Origin: Streptomyces viridiviolaceus
GTDB taxonomy: Bacteria > Actinomycetota > Actinomycetes > Streptomycetales > Streptomycetaceae
Direction: 5' to 3'
Assembly (NCBI RefSeq): GCF_014650995.1
Contig: NZ_BMWA01000009.1
Coordinates: forward strand, 45,512 to 109,511
DNA: 64,000 bases
A program made the position numbers and the translations under genes. Positions within the stretch are counted from its first letter, which is position 1. Every line of letters starts with the position of its first letter. Positions 35,849 to 44,436 of the stretch are shown here, in pieces. The notes beneath the pieces were generated by a model. The model made no database searches. It saw only the letters and a list, made by a program, of their open reading frames with translations, and was not told the origin of the DNA.

Positions 35849-36403
35849 TCAGGGCAGTCGCGGAAAGCGGGCCTGCAAGGTCCAGATCGCCGGATTCTCC
35901 GCGAGTTCCTCGTGCATGTCCGTGAGGTCGGCGATCAGATCGTGCAGGAAGTCCCGGGCCTCCCGGCGCAGTTCGGCATGGGAGAAGGACAGCGGGGGCT
36001 CGGACGGCGGCAGCCACTCCGCCTCGACGTCGACCCAGCCGAAGCGGCGCTCGAAGAGCAGGCGGTCGGTGGACTCGGTGAAGTCCAGCTCCGCCCGCTG
36101 CGGCCGTGCGGCCCGGGACCCCGCCGGGTCCCGGTCGATCCGCTCCACGATGTCGCACAGCGCCCAGGCGAAGTCGAGCACCGGCACCCATCCCCAGGCT
36201 GTGGACACCTCCCGGTCCGCCTCGGTGTCGGCGAGATACACGTCCCCGCAGAACAGGTCGTGCCGCAGCGCGTGGACGTCCGCGCGGCGGTAGTCGGTCT
36301 GCGGGGGGTCCGGGAAACGGGTGGAGAGGGCGTAGCCGATGTCGAGCACGTGGGTGATGGTGTCATGGCCCGCGCGGACCGGCCGCGGGACACCCTCCCT
36401 CAC
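35849..36403 (-). CDS. Conserved actinobacterial protein of unknown function
   Basis: 184 residues, no family recognised. It starts at GTG overlapping the stop of the M1 peptidase gene (GTGA), so it is translationally coupled to it. The sequence has HVLDIGYALSTRFPDPPQTDY, a mixed alpha/beta centre with FAWALCDIVERIDRDP, and an acidic helical C-terminus LHDLIADLTDMHEELAENP. There is no signal peptide or membrane helix. It converges with the pentapeptide gene across 20 bp. Confidence 0.7.
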   Translation of the reverse strand: MREGVPRPVRAGHDTITHVLDIGYALSTRFPDPPQTDYRRADVHALRHDLFCGDVYLADTEADREVSTAWGWVPVLDFAWALCDIVERIDRDPAGSRAARPQRAELDFTESTDRLLFERRFGWVDVEAEWLPPSEPPLSFSHAELRREARDFLHDLIADLTDMHEELAENPAIWTLQARFPRLP

Positions 36404-37803
36404 GGCTCGTCCGGTCGGCCGTCCCCGTGGAGCCAGTCCTCCCAGATGCCGGAGAAGTCCTCGTCCGGTGCCGACCTCTCCACGTACGCCGTGAAGTCCT
36501 CCGTGTCCGCGGTGCCGTGGCGGTGGGCGGATGCCCAACCCTGCAGCAGGGCACCGAAGGTGCCGTCGCCGACCTTCTGGCGGATCTTGTGCAGCACCAT
36601 CGCGCCGCGCTGGTAGACGGGGCTTGCGGAGATGTGCGCCGCGTCGGGCGGGTCCGCGGGCGGGAACGCCCAGATCGAGTCGCTCGCGTCCTCGTCGCCG
36701 TAGTACTGCCCGGCGTACAGCGCGTCGAAGGTCTCCTGCGCGGTGTCGCCGCCGTGGTCCTCCTGCCACAGCCACTCCGCGTACGTCGCGAAGCCCTCGT
36801 TGAGCCACATGTCCTGCCAGGTCCTGGGGCTGACGGAGTTGCCGTACCACTGGTGGGCGATTTCGTGGACGAGGAGGGCGGTGTCGGGGGTGCCGGCGAA
36901 GACGGGCCGGTTCTGCGTCTCCAGGGCGTAGTCGACGTCGCCCGACCGGTCGACGATCGCGCCGGCGGAGGAGAAGGGGTAGGGACCGAAGCGGTCCTGA
37001 GCCCAGGTCATGGCCTCGGCGACGGCGGCCGGCAGGTCCCGGCTCGCCCGTGCCTCCTCGGGATCGACGGCCGTGTACACCGGGATCCCGGCCCCGGTGG
37101 CGGAGCGGCGGACGTCCCAGTCGCCGATCGCGACCGTGGCCAGGTAGCTCGCCATGGGTTCAGGGGTGCGCCAGGTGTAGGTCGTCCGGCCCCGGGCGGT
37201 CCGCTCGCCGGTCGGCTCGCCGTTGGAGACGGCCCCGAGGCCCTTCGGCACCGTCACCGCCAGGTCGTACGTCGCCTTGTCGGAGGGGTGGTGGTTGCCG
37301 GGGAACCACGCCATCGACCCGGTCGGCTGGCCGAGCGCGAGCGCGCCGTCGGCCGTGGGCAGCCAGCCCTCCTCGGAGCCGTCGGGGTCGGTGATCGTCA
37401 CCGGGGCCCCGGAGTAGCGGACGGCGACCCGGAACGTCTCGCCGTCGTCGAGCTCGTCGGGCGGGCGGACGGTCAGCTCCTGCCCGGCGCGGTTGAAGCG
37501 GGAGGTCCGGCCCTCGACGGTGACCTTCTCGACGTCCAGCCCCTTGAGGTCCAGGTTGAACGCCGACAGGTCCTGTGTGGCCCGGGCGGTGATGGTCGCG
37601 GTGCCGGACAGGTGCCGGGCGCCGGGGTCGTAGGTCAGGTCCAGGGCGTAGTGGCCGACGTCGTAGCCGCCGTTGCCCGCCTTCGGAAAGTACGGGTCGC
37701 GTACTCCGGAGCTGCCGGGGGTGCCGTGCACACCGCCGCCGCACGCCACGAGGGAGGCGACGGCGGCGGCGGTCACCACGGCGAGCGGACGGGGGATGCG
37801 CAC
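36400..37803 (-). CDS. Secreted M1-family metallopeptidase lipoprotein
   Basis: 467 residues. The signal peptide ends at SLVAC (about 17-21), so it is probably lipid-anchored outside the membrane. The aminopeptidase N-like beta domain (about 40-230) is followed by the catalytic HEIAHQWYGN (His313, Glu314, His317) and NEGFATYAEWL with the third ligand Glu336. The exopeptidase motif appears as DYALETQNR instead of GAMEN. It is shorter than classical aminopeptidase N because the C-terminal HEAT domain is missing. The GTGA overlap couples it to the downstream gene. Confidence 0.9.
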   Translation of the reverse strand: MRIPRPLAVVTAAAVASLVACGGGVHGTPGSSGVRDPYFPKAGNGGYDVGHYALDLTYDPGARHLSGTATITARATQDLSAFNLDLKGLDVEKVTVEGRTSRFNRAGQELTVRPPDELDDGETFRVAVRYSGAPVTITDPDGSEEGWLPTADGALALGQPTGSMAWFPGNHHPSDKATYDLAVTVPKGLGAVSNGEPTGERTARGRTTYTWRTPEPMASYLATVAIGDWDVRRSATGAGIPVYTAVDPEEARASRDLPAAVAEAMTWAQDRFGPYPFSSAGAIVDRSGDVDYALETQNRPVFAGTPDTALLVHEIAHQWYGNSVSPRTWQDMWLNEGFATYAEWLWQEDHGGDTAQETFDALYAGQYYGDEDASDSIWAFPPADPPDAAHISASPVYQRGAMVLHKIRQKVGDGTFGALLQGWASAHRHGTADTEDFTAYVERSAPDEDFSGIWEDWLHGDGRPDEP

Positions 37804-37853
37804 GTCGTGATCCTATGGGGCGTTTCACGTGAAACGCCCGTCGGCGGGGGCTG

Positions 37854-38414
37854 CTAGCCGGCCAGCGCTTCCGCGCCGGCCTGGGCGAACTTCTCGTCCA
37901 GGTCGCCCGAGGGGGCGCCGGCGACACCGATGCCGGCGATCGGGGCGTTCCGGGCGGTGACCGGGACGCCGCCGCCGAGGAACAGCGTGCCCGGGATGTC
38001 CTTGAGGTTCGGGGCGTTCTCCAGGCGCTTGGCCAGCTCGGTGGTCGAGGCGTTCCAGGAGACCGCGGTGAACGCCTTCTTCACGGCCGACTCGTACGAC
38101 TGCGGACCGGCGCCGTCGCCGCGCATGGTGAGGATCGTGTTGCCGTTGCGGTCGACGACGGCGACCGAGATCCGCTGGTTCTCCTTCTCGGCGGCCTTCA
38201 GCGCGGCCCGGGCCGCCTCGGTGGCGGCGTCGATCGTCAGGTGCGTGGACGTGGTGGTGTCGTCGCGGTCGACGGAGGCCGCTCGCGCGGCGGCCGGAGC
38301 GGCCTGAGGAGCGGCGGCGTTCGCGGACACCGTGCCGAAGGTCCCGGCGGCCACGGCGGCGACGACGGCGCTGCCGGTGACGATGCGGGCGCGCCGGGAG
38401 AGGATCTTCTTCAT
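37854..38414 (-). CDS. hbpS: Extracellular haem-binding redox sensor HbpS (GlcG/HbpS family)
   Basis: 186 residues. The signal peptide MKKILSRRARIVTGSAVVAAVAAG ends near ANA-A; the SRRAR element may be a twin-arginine signal. The mature part is a GlcG/HbpS domain with LTIDAATEAARAALKAAEKENQRISVAVVDRNGNTIL and GVPVTARNAPIAGIGVAGAPSGDLDEKFAQAG. HbpS of S. reticuli forms octamers, binds haem and iron, and modulates the SenS kinase. The divergent senS-senR pair next door makes the same three-component system likely here. Confidence 0.9.
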   Translation of the reverse strand: MKKILSRRARIVTGSAVVAAVAAGTFGTVSANAAAPQAAPAAARAASVDRDDTTTSTHLTIDAATEAARAALKAAEKENQRISVAVVDRNGNTILTMRGDGAGPQSYESAVKKAFTAVSWNASTTELAKRLENAPNLKDIPGTLFLGGGVPVTARNAPIAGIGVAGAPSGDLDEKFAQAGAEALAG

Positions 38415-38543
38415 GCTGGTCTGCTCCTTGGAGTCGGCCGGGCGGCCACTGCGGTCCGGCTGCCCGTCTGCTGTCCAGCCTCGGCCCGGAAACCCCGGCC
38501 GACCGTCGGTGTTACGGCTGCTCGTGGGCCGCGGAACGGGCGA

Positions 38544-38575
38544 CGGGCGGGTCATCCGATCGGCTGACCCGCCCG
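38544..38575. promoter_or_regulatory. Inverted repeat in the hbpS-senS divergent region
   Basis: Perfect 11-bp arms CGGGCGGGTCA / TGACCCGCCCG around 10 bases, about midway between the two promoters. It could be a SenR operator or a hairpin that insulates the divergent transcripts. Confidence 0.45.
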
Positions 38576-38664
38576 CCGCCGCGAGCAGTCACAATGGGGG
38601 TGTTTGCCCAGTTCAGCGTGGTCGGCGACACCGTGAGCGACACTGTGGAAGGGAGGCGCTCCGC

Positions 38665-39858
38665 ATGCCGAGACCGTACGACCCGGAAAGCCGGTGGCTG
38701 GGCGCCGTCATGCACGCGGCGTTCTTCCTGCTGCTCGGCGGCGCCCTGGCCCGCTTCCTGCTGCGCCACCCCGGTGAGCCCCGCACCCCGTGGATCATCG
38801 CCCTGTCCCTCACCCTCGCCGTACTGCACCTGCTCGGGCCGGTCCTGGGCGGCCCCGTGGCGCGGCCCTCCCGGCGGCGCCTGGCCTGGCTGGGGCTGGT
38901 CGTAGTGGTGTGGATGGTGCTCGTCGTCCTCGCGCCCAGCTTCTCCTGGTGCGCGGTGCCGCTCTTCTACACCGGCCTGCGCACCCTGCCGGCGCGGGCC
39001 TCGCTCGTCCTGGTCGCGGTGCTGACGCTCTTCGTCGTCGCCGCACAGCTGCGCCTCGCCGGGCGCTTCGACCCGAACCTGCTGCTCGCCCCGCCGGCCG
39101 TCGCGGCCATCGCCACGGCCGTGTTCCTGCAGACCGAGCGGCAGGCGGCGCGGCAACGGGCCCTGATCGACGACCTGATCCGCACCCGCCGTGAGCTCGC
39201 CGCGTCCGAGCGCCGCGAGGGCACCCTCGCCGAACGCCAGCGGCTGTCCATGGAGATCCACGACACCCTCGCCCAGGGCCTGTCCAGCCAGCGGATGCTG
39301 CTCCAGGCCGCCGAGCGGGTGTGGGAGTCCGACCCCGGCAAGGCCCGCACCCACGTCCGGGGCGCCGCGTCCGTCGCCGAGCACAACCTGGCCGAGGCCC
39401 GGCGCTTCGTGCACGACCTCGCCCCCGCCGACCTGGCCCGCGGCGGCGGCCTCGACGCGGCGCTGCGCGCCCTGGCCGTGCGGGAGACCGGCGACCACCT
39501 CACCGTGCGCGTCCACGTCGACGACGGCGGGCGCGCCCCGCTGCTGCCGGACCGCGTCCAGTCCGCCCTGCTGCGGATCGCCCAGGGCGCCCTGGCGAAC
39601 GTCCGCGAACACGCGGGCGCGAGCACCGCCGTGCTCAGCCTCACCCTCCTCGACGACCAGGTGGTCCTGGACGTCAGCGACGACGGCCACGGCTTCGATC
39701 CGGCCGGCCTGCCCGGCACGTCTGCCGGAGTGCGAGGTCACGGCCTGCCCGCCATGCGTGCCCGGCTGCGGCAGCTCGGCGGCACCCTGACCGTCGAGTC
39801 CGCCCCCGGTGAGGGCACCGTCCTGTCCGCCGCCGTCCCCCTGGAGGGCCCCCGATGA
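38665..39858 (+). CDS. senS: Sensor histidine kinase SenS
   Basis: 397 residues, NarL-type kinase. Five membrane helices fill about residues 15-165. The HisKA_3 dimerisation motif ERQRLSMEIHDTLAQGL has the phospho-acceptor His about 200. A C-terminal HATPase_c follows with NVREHAGASTAVLSL, DVSDDGHGFDPAGL and HGLPAMRARLRQLGG. With HbpS it should sense redox or haem stress and phosphorylate SenR. GGGAGG precedes the ATG by 8 bases, and the stop overlaps senR by 4 bases. Confidence 0.9.
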   Translation: MPRPYDPESRWLGAVMHAAFFLLLGGALARFLLRHPGEPRTPWIIALSLTLAVLHLLGPVLGGPVARPSRRRLAWLGLVVVVWMVLVVLAPSFSWCAVPLFYTGLRTLPARASLVLVAVLTLFVVAAQLRLAGRFDPNLLLAPPAVAAIATAVFLQTERQAARQRALIDDLIRTRRELAASERREGTLAERQRLSMEIHDTLAQGLSSQRMLLQAAERVWESDPGKARTHVRGAASVAEHNLAEARRFVHDLAPADLARGGGLDAALRALAVRETGDHLTVRVHVDDGGRAPLLPDRVQSALLRIAQGALANVREHAGASTAVLSLTLLDDQVVLDVSDDGHGFDPAGLPGTSAGVRGHGLPAMRARLRQLGGTLTVESAPGEGTVLSAAVPLEGPR

Positions 39859-40487
39859 CCGCCCCCGTGCGCATCCTGGTCTGCGACGACCACATCGTCG
39901 TACGGGCCGGCCTGCTCGCCCTGCTCGACAGCGCCCCGGGCATCGAGGTGGTCGGCGAGGCGGGCACCGGCGAGGAGGCGCTCGCGCTCGCCGCGAAGCT
40001 CGCGCCGGACGTGGTGCTGATGGACCTCCAACTCGGCGACGGCATCGACGGTGTGGAGACCACCCGCCGCCTCACGGCCGCCCCCGGCGCGTCCCCGCAC
40101 GTCCTGGTCCTGACCACCTACGACACCGACGCCGACATCACCCGTGCCATCGAGGCGGGCGCGACCGGCTACCTCCTCAAGGCCGAACGCCCCGAGGAGC
40201 TGTTCGCCGCGATCCACGCCGCCGCGCAGGGACGTACGACACTCTCCGGGCCGGTCGCCAGCCGGGTCATGGCCAACATGCGCAGCCCGCGCCCCTCCCT
40301 CACCGACCGCGAGCGCGACATCCTGGCCCAGCTCGCCCGCGGCCTCGGCAACCGGGAGATCGCCCGTGCCCTGTTCATCAGCGAGGCCACGGTGAAGACC
40401 CACCTTCGCCGCATCTACGACAAGCTGGGCGTCGACACCCGCGCGGGCGCGGTAGCGGTGGCCAAGGAGCAACGCCTGCTGCCGTGA
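39855..40487 (+). CDS. senR: LuxR/NarL-type response regulator SenR
   Basis: 210 residues. The receiver domain starts VRILVCDDHIVVRAGLLALL, has the phospho-acceptor Asp (about 57) in VVLMDLQLGDGIDG and conserved Lys in YLLKAERPEELF. The C-terminal LuxR HTH (about 150-205) reads LTDRERDILAQLARGLGNREIARALFISEATVKTHLRRIYDKLGV. It overlaps the senS stop by 4 bases. SenR of S. reticuli controls catalase-peroxidase and hbpS. The 11 bp repeat upstream of senS is a possible site. Confidence 0.92.
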   Translation: MTAPVRILVCDDHIVVRAGLLALLDSAPGIEVVGEAGTGEEALALAAKLAPDVVLMDLQLGDGIDGVETTRRLTAAPGASPHVLVLTTYDTDADITRAIEAGATGYLLKAERPEELFAAIHAAAQGRTTLSGPVASRVMANMRSPRPSLTDRERDILAQLARGLGNREIARALFISEATVKTHLRRIYDKLGVDTRAGAVAVAKEQRLLP

Positions 40488-40554
40488 CGACGCCGGAGCA
40501 GGCCGCCGTGCGGCCGAGTACCGCCGTGCGGCTGCCCCGCTGGTCGGCCGACCG

Positions 40555-40760
40555 CCGGTCGGTGCCTTGGTCCGGTGACGCCGGGGTCCGGCCCGCCTGG
40601 CCGGGTGTGGCCGTGCGGCCGGGACGCGCACCGGGGTGTCGGCGTGTGGCTGACCTGCCGGTCGGTGCCTTGGTCCGGTGACGCCGGGGTCCGGTTTGCT
40701 CGGCCGGGTGTGGCCGTGCGGCCGGGGCGGGCATCGGGGTGTCGGCGTGTGGCTTGCCCG
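40555..40760. repeat. 103-bp tandem repeat behind senR
   Basis: Two direct copies of a 103-bp unit beginning GTCGGTGCCTTGGTCCGG at 40558 and 40661. They are almost identical for the first 35 bases and well conserved through GGCCGGGTGTGGCCGTGCGGCCGGG. The repeat fills most of the 367-bp gap between senR and the GNAT-NUDIX gene; no gene is seen in it. Confidence 0.8.
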
Positions 40761-40854
40761 CCGCCCGGCTGGTCTCCGGCCCGGCCCACCTCCGTCCGGC
40801 TGAACCCCGACCCCGGCCCGGCTCAGCCGTCGTCGGCGTGGTTCTTCGTCCCGT

Positions 40855-41803
40855 TCAGCCCTCGAACGCGTCGAGGAGGCGGGCCAGTTCCGGTGGCCAC
40901 AGGGGTTCGGGCGCCTCGGCGAGTTCCTTCCGGCTCCACCAGCGCCAGGTGAGGATGCCGTCCGCGGCGTGCGCCGCCGCGAGGTGGGCGCCGGTCGGTT
41001 CCCGGCGCGGCCCGTGGGCGACGTAGACGTGCTCGTGCTGGTGGACCGGGCCGACGCTCAGGTGCGTGAAGTCGTGTTCCCAGGTGCACAGCAGGGGGCC
41101 CGGCTCCAGGTCCGTCCACCCGGTCTCCTCGCGCAGTTCGCGCAGCGCACCCTCGCGGGGGCTCTCGTCCGCCTCCAGACCACCGCCGGGCGGCGCCCAG
41201 TGCACGCCGACCTCGACGTTGTCGTACCGGAAGAGGAGGACCGCGCCCTCCGGGTCGAGCACGACGACGCGGGCGGCGCGGCGCGGCGTGCGCAGCGGTT
41301 TGCGCAGCACGGCGCAGGGGCGGCTGTGTCGGAGGTCGGTGCGGTGGTCGACCACCTCGTAGCCGAGGGCGGTCCAGAAGGCGAGTCCGTCGGCGTTGCC
41401 GTCCAGGACGGCGAGGCGCACCGCGCTGCGGCCCGCGGCGCGGAAACGGTCCTCGACCAGTGACGCGAGCCGCCGTCCGTACCCCTGCCGGTGCAGCGTC
41501 CCGTCCACCATCAGCAGCCCGATCCACGGGTCCGGGTCGGCCGGGTCGGGGTGGTGTGCGAGCGTGATCGCGACCCCGGCCAGCCGGCCCGCGTCCCTGG
41601 CGAGCAGTACCTCCGCGTGCGGCACCGCCAACTCCTCGGCCAGCGCCGCCGCCACCTGCTCCGGGGCGGATGTCGTCCGGGTCCGGGAAGTCGCCGCTGA
41701 GCGCGTGGAAGGCGCGGTTCGAGACGTGGAGCGCGGTGAGTTCGGTGAGCAGGGGGCCCGGGATGTCGTGGTCGGCGGTGAGGCGGAGCGGCGTGAGGAT
41801 CAC
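40855..41803 (-). pseudogene. GNAT acetyltransferase-NUDIX hydrolase fusion, frameshifted
   Basis: The first 45 residues (from GTG 41803, MILTPLRLTADHDIPGP...) lie one frame off the remaining 266. Continuity FPDPDDIRPEQVAAALAEEL is restored by removing one C at about 41661. The GNAT part shows LMVDGTLHRQGYGRRLASLVEDRF (acetyl-CoA pyrophosphate loop); the NUDIX part shows GGGLEADESPREGALRELREETGW, the complete GX5EX7REUXEEXGU box. Both parts look functional apart from the break, which lies in a CCGGGG run and may be a sequencing error. The substrate is unknown. Confidence 0.8.
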
Positions 41804-41860
41804 GCGGGCACCGTATCGCGGGCGGCGACCGGGCCACCGGGCCTTTCCGGGCGCAACGAC

Positions 41861-41896
41861 GGCGGAGCCCCGGCCTGTTGGGGCCGGGGCTCCGCC
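41861..41896. terminator. Terminator between GNAT-NUDIX and terD
   Basis: Perfect 15-bp stem GGCGGAGCCCCGGCC / GGCCGGGGCTCCGCC with a 6-base loop, 18 bases past the terD stop on the minus strand. Confidence 0.9.
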
Positions 41897-41914
41897 GCTG
41901 CGTCGGGACGTCCG

Positions 41915-42490
41915 TCAGACGTTCACACCGAAGTCCTGGGCGATGCCGACCAGGCCCGAGGCGTAGCCCTGGCCGACGGCGCGGAACTTCCACTCGGCGC
42001 CGTTGCGGTACAGCTCGCCGAAGACCATGGCGGTCTCGGTCGCCGCGTCCTCGGACAGGTCGTAGCGGGCGATCTCGGCGCCGCCGGCCTGGTTGATGAT
42101 GCGGATGTAGGCGTTGCGGACCTGGCCGAAGTTCTGCGAGCGGTTCTCGGCGTCGTAGATCGAGACCGGGAAGACGATCTTGTCGACGTCGGCCGGGAGG
42201 GCGGCGAGGTTGACGTTGATCGCCTCGTCGTCGCCCGCGCCCTCACCCGTGCGGTTGTCACCGGTGTGGACGATCGAGTTGTCCGGGGTCTGCTTGTTGT
42301 TGAAGAACACGAAGTGGGCGTCCGAGTAGACCTTGCCCTGCGTGTTGACCGCGATCGCGGACGCGTCGAGGTCGAAGTCGGTGCCGGTGGTGGTGCGGAC
42401 GTCCCAGCCGAGGCCCACGGTGACGGCGGTCAGGCCCGGAGCCTCCTTGGTGAGCGAGACGTTGCCACCCTTGGACAGGCTTACAGCCAT
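41915..42490 (-). CDS. terD: TerD-family tellurium/stress resistance protein
   Basis: 191 residues, the standard TerD length. MAVSLSKGGNVSLTKEAPGLTAVTVGLGWD begins the calcium-binding beta-sandwich; FDLDASAIAVNTQGKV and GDDEAINVNLAALPADVDKIVF carry the acidic calcium ligands. TerD proteins bind Ca2+ and act in stress responses and development in Streptomyces; tellurite resistance is not automatic. It is single, without other ter genes nearby. A strong terminator follows. Confidence 0.95.
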   Translation of the reverse strand: MAVSLSKGGNVSLTKEAPGLTAVTVGLGWDVRTTTGTDFDLDASAIAVNTQGKVYSDAHFVFFNNKQTPDNSIVHTGDNRTGEGAGDDEAINVNLAALPADVDKIVFPVSIYDAENRSQNFGQVRNAYIRIINQAGGAEIARYDLSEDAATETAMVFGELYRNGAEWKFRAVGQGYASGLVGIAQDFGVNV

Positions 42491-42635
42491 TGTTGGGAGT
42501 CCCTTCCCTCGTTTACGTACGGCAAAAAAGTACAGCTACCCCCATGAACGACGAGAGGGGTACGCAAGGTTCCTGGTCTCTTTACTTTCTTTACCCGAGA
42601 TATTCGGGTGACGTGGACGGGACACGGACGGGAAC

Positions 42636-43073
42636 ATGGACGGCATGTCCGGTCCCCATGTCGTCCGCGGCTCCGTCTCCCTCCCGGAGGCCGAGCTGAT
42701 GTGGCGTTTCTCGCGGTCGTCGGGGCCCGGCGGGCAGCACGTCAACACCACGGACACGGCGGTGGAGCTCCGCTTCGACCTGGCGCGCACCGAGGCCCTG
42801 CCCGAGGTGTGGAAGCGGCGGGCGCTGGAGCGGCTGGCCGGCCGGCTGACCGACGGTGTGGTCACGGTGCGGGCCTCCGAGCACCGCTCGCAGTGGCGCA
42901 ATCGCGAGGCCGCCGCCGTACGTCTCGCGGCCCTGCTCGCCGAGGCCACCGCACCCCCGCCCAAGCCCCGCAGGCCGACCCGCATCCCACGCGGCATCAA
43001 CGAACGGCGGCTGCGGGAGAAGAAGCAGCGCTCGGAGACCAAGCGGGGCCGGTCCCCGAAGAACTGGAACTAG
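42636..43073 (+). CDS. arfB: Peptidyl-tRNA hydrolase / ribosome rescue factor ArfB
   Basis: 145 residues, an RF-1-domain protein without codon-recognition domains. The catalytic GGQ is in RSSGPGGQHVNTTDTAVELRFDL (Gly32-Gly33-Gln34); the basic C-terminal tail KKQRSETKRGRSPKNWN should enter the mRNA channel of stalled ribosomes. It hydrolyses peptidyl-tRNA to release stalled ribosomes. The start could be the ATG 9 bases downstream (MSGPHVVRG). The stop TAG is shared through a CTAG palindrome with the convergent GNAT gene. Confidence 0.92.
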   Translation: MDGMSGPHVVRGSVSLPEAELMWRFSRSSGPGGQHVNTTDTAVELRFDLARTEALPEVWKRRALERLAGRLTDGVVTVRASEHRSQWRNREAAAVRLAALLAEATAPPPKPRRPTRIPRGINERRLREKKQRSETKRGRSPKNWN

Positions 43074-43552
43074 GCCGGCCCGGACAGCTCCAGCACACCC
43101 ACCGTCTGGTCCCCGCTCGTCTCCCCGGTCCTGCGGAACCCGAGCCCCAGATAGAAGTCCTCCGGACCCGTCGGGCCGGGATGCCAGGTGACGTGGCAGG
43201 CACTGCCCCCGCGCCGGCGGATCTCGGCCGCGACCGACTGCACGGCGAACCGGCCGTACCCACGGCCCTGTTCCCCGGCCGCTATGTTCAGCCGCCACAG
43301 GCCCGAACGGAACAGGCTGCCGTCGAGGTGCCAGTCGATGTCGAAGAAGGCCATGAGGAAGCCGACCGGCCGGTCACCGTCGACGATCAGCCGGGGCCAG
43401 GCGACGCCCGGGTGGACGTACGCCTCGGCGAGGGACCGGTCCACCGGGGAGACGGCGTGTTCCTGGTCCGGCCGGACCCGGACGGACAGCGCGGCGTCGA
43501 TGTTGGCGCGGGTGATCTCTTCGAGGCGGGGCCCCGGCGTCCTCTGTGTCAT
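43070..43552 (-). CDS. GNAT-family N-acetyltransferase
   Basis: 160 residues. The acetyl-CoA binding motif A reads LWRLNIAAGEQGRGYGRFAVQSVAAEIRRRG, with GxGxG-like loop; motif B is in PTGPEDFYLGLGFRRTGET. The central VGFLMAFFDIDWHLDG strands are usual. The substrate is unknown. The MTQRTPGPR start avoids a 12-residue extension of poor quality. Its stop overlaps the arfB stop on the other strand, so the genes are convergent with no terminator space. Confidence 0.85.
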   Translation of the reverse strand: MTQRTPGPRLEEITRANIDAALSVRVRPDQEHAVSPVDRSLAEAYVHPGVAWPRLIVDGDRPVGFLMAFFDIDWHLDGSLFRSGLWRLNIAAGEQGRGYGRFAVQSVAAEIRRRGGSACHVTWHPGPTGPEDFYLGLGFRRTGETSGDQTVGVLELSGPA

Positions 43553-43618
43553 GCGCGCACGGTAGGCGGGGTCCTCGCGGGCGGCCACGCGATTACCGGG
43601 CGCCTCGGGACGCCGGGC

Positions 43619-44239
43619 TCACCCCAGCTGCCGGTACCGCCCCCGGAAGTACGCCAGCGGTCCCCCGTCCGCGCTCGGCACCCGGGCGGTGAGCACCCGG
43701 CCGATCACCAGGGTGTGGTCCCCGGAGGGCACGCGCTGCTCGGTCCGGCACTCCAGGGTCGCAAGCGCCCCGCCCACCAGCGGCGCCCCGGACGCCTCTC
43801 CCCGCGTGTAGGGGATGTCCTCGAACAGGAGCCGGTCGCTGACGCGGCCCTTCATCGCGAAGCGGCCGGCGATGTGCCGCTGGCTCTCGGACAGCACGGA
43901 GACCGCCCACAGCGGCTGTTCGGCGAGCAGGTCGTCCATGCGGGAGCCCTCGCGCAGGCTGACCAGCACCAGCGGCGGGTCCAGGGACACCGACACGAAC
44001 GCCGTGGCCGTCATCCCGACGTCCTCGCCGCGCGGCGCGTGGGGGTCGTCGGGGTCGAGTGGCGGTTCCTGCGCGGTCACCAGGACCACGCCGGAGGCCA
44101 GCCGGGACATGGCGGCACGGAACTCGTCGTTGCTCACCCCCTCAGCATGCCCGGCGGCCGGAGACGGCAACGCGGGTGCGGGGGCGGCCGCGGGGGCGGG
44201 GGCGGTGGTGGGGGCGGGAATGTTCGGCACGATCATCAC
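43619..44239 (-). CDS. Flavin reductase domain protein
   Basis: Up to 206 residues. The core begins NDEFRAAMSRLASGVVLVTA and has TATAFVSVSLDPPLVLVSL, with the FMN-binding split-barrel pattern, then HTLVIGRVLTARV near the end. The first 33 residues are Pro/Ala-rich (APTTAPAPAAAPAPALP) and may not be translated; a GTG at 44137 (VSNDEFRA) would give a 172-residue protein closer to the family's usual length. It would reduce FMN/FAD with NAD(P)H for a monooxygenase partner not found here. Confidence 0.82.
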   Translation of the reverse strand: MMIVPNIPAPTTAPAPAAAPAPALPSPAAGHAEGVSNDEFRAAMSRLASGVVLVTAQEPPLDPDDPHAPRGEDVGMTATAFVSVSLDPPLVLVSLREGSRMDDLLAEQPLWAVSVLSESQRHIAGRFAMKGRVSDRLLFEDIPYTRGEASGAPLVGGALATLECRTEQRVPSGDHTLVIGRVLTARVPSADGGPLAYFRGRYRQLG

Positions 44240-44420
44240 GCTAATCGCCCGGGCGGAGGGCCCGCATCGGGCCCCGGTCCCAACCCGGACCTAGGACCGC
44301 AGAAGGAGTCGCAGGGCTCCGAACAGGCACGGGAAGGAGTCGTGCGCATGCCTACAAACTTTGCGTTCAGTAAACGCACAGGGAAAACGCAGAAACACCA
44401 CTCAATTGTTCACGTTCTGC
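44240..44420 (+). other. Upstream part of the cdgB promoter region
   Basis: The gap of about 320 bp before cdgB becomes AT-richer from 44340 on. A tiny frame at 44349 (MPTNFAFSKRTG..., 25 codons) lacks clear coding support and is not called as a gene. The end of this gap carries the BldD-like box. Confidence 0.4.
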
Positions 44421-44436
44421 TGTGACTTGAGTCACA
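44421..44436. promoter_or_regulatory. BldD-like box upstream of cdgB
   Basis: Perfect dyad TGTGAC-TTGA-GTCACA. BldD sites have GTGA...TCAC half-sites, and cdgB is a known BldD target in S. coelicolor; both sequence and position agree. BldD is activated by c-di-GMP, so the box would give feedback on the cyclase. Confidence 0.7.

Noticed and set aside
44349..44426. 25-codon frame upstream of cdgB
   Set aside because: Codon use is unlike the genome, there is no support besides AAGGAG-like bases, and its end overlaps the BldD-like dyad.
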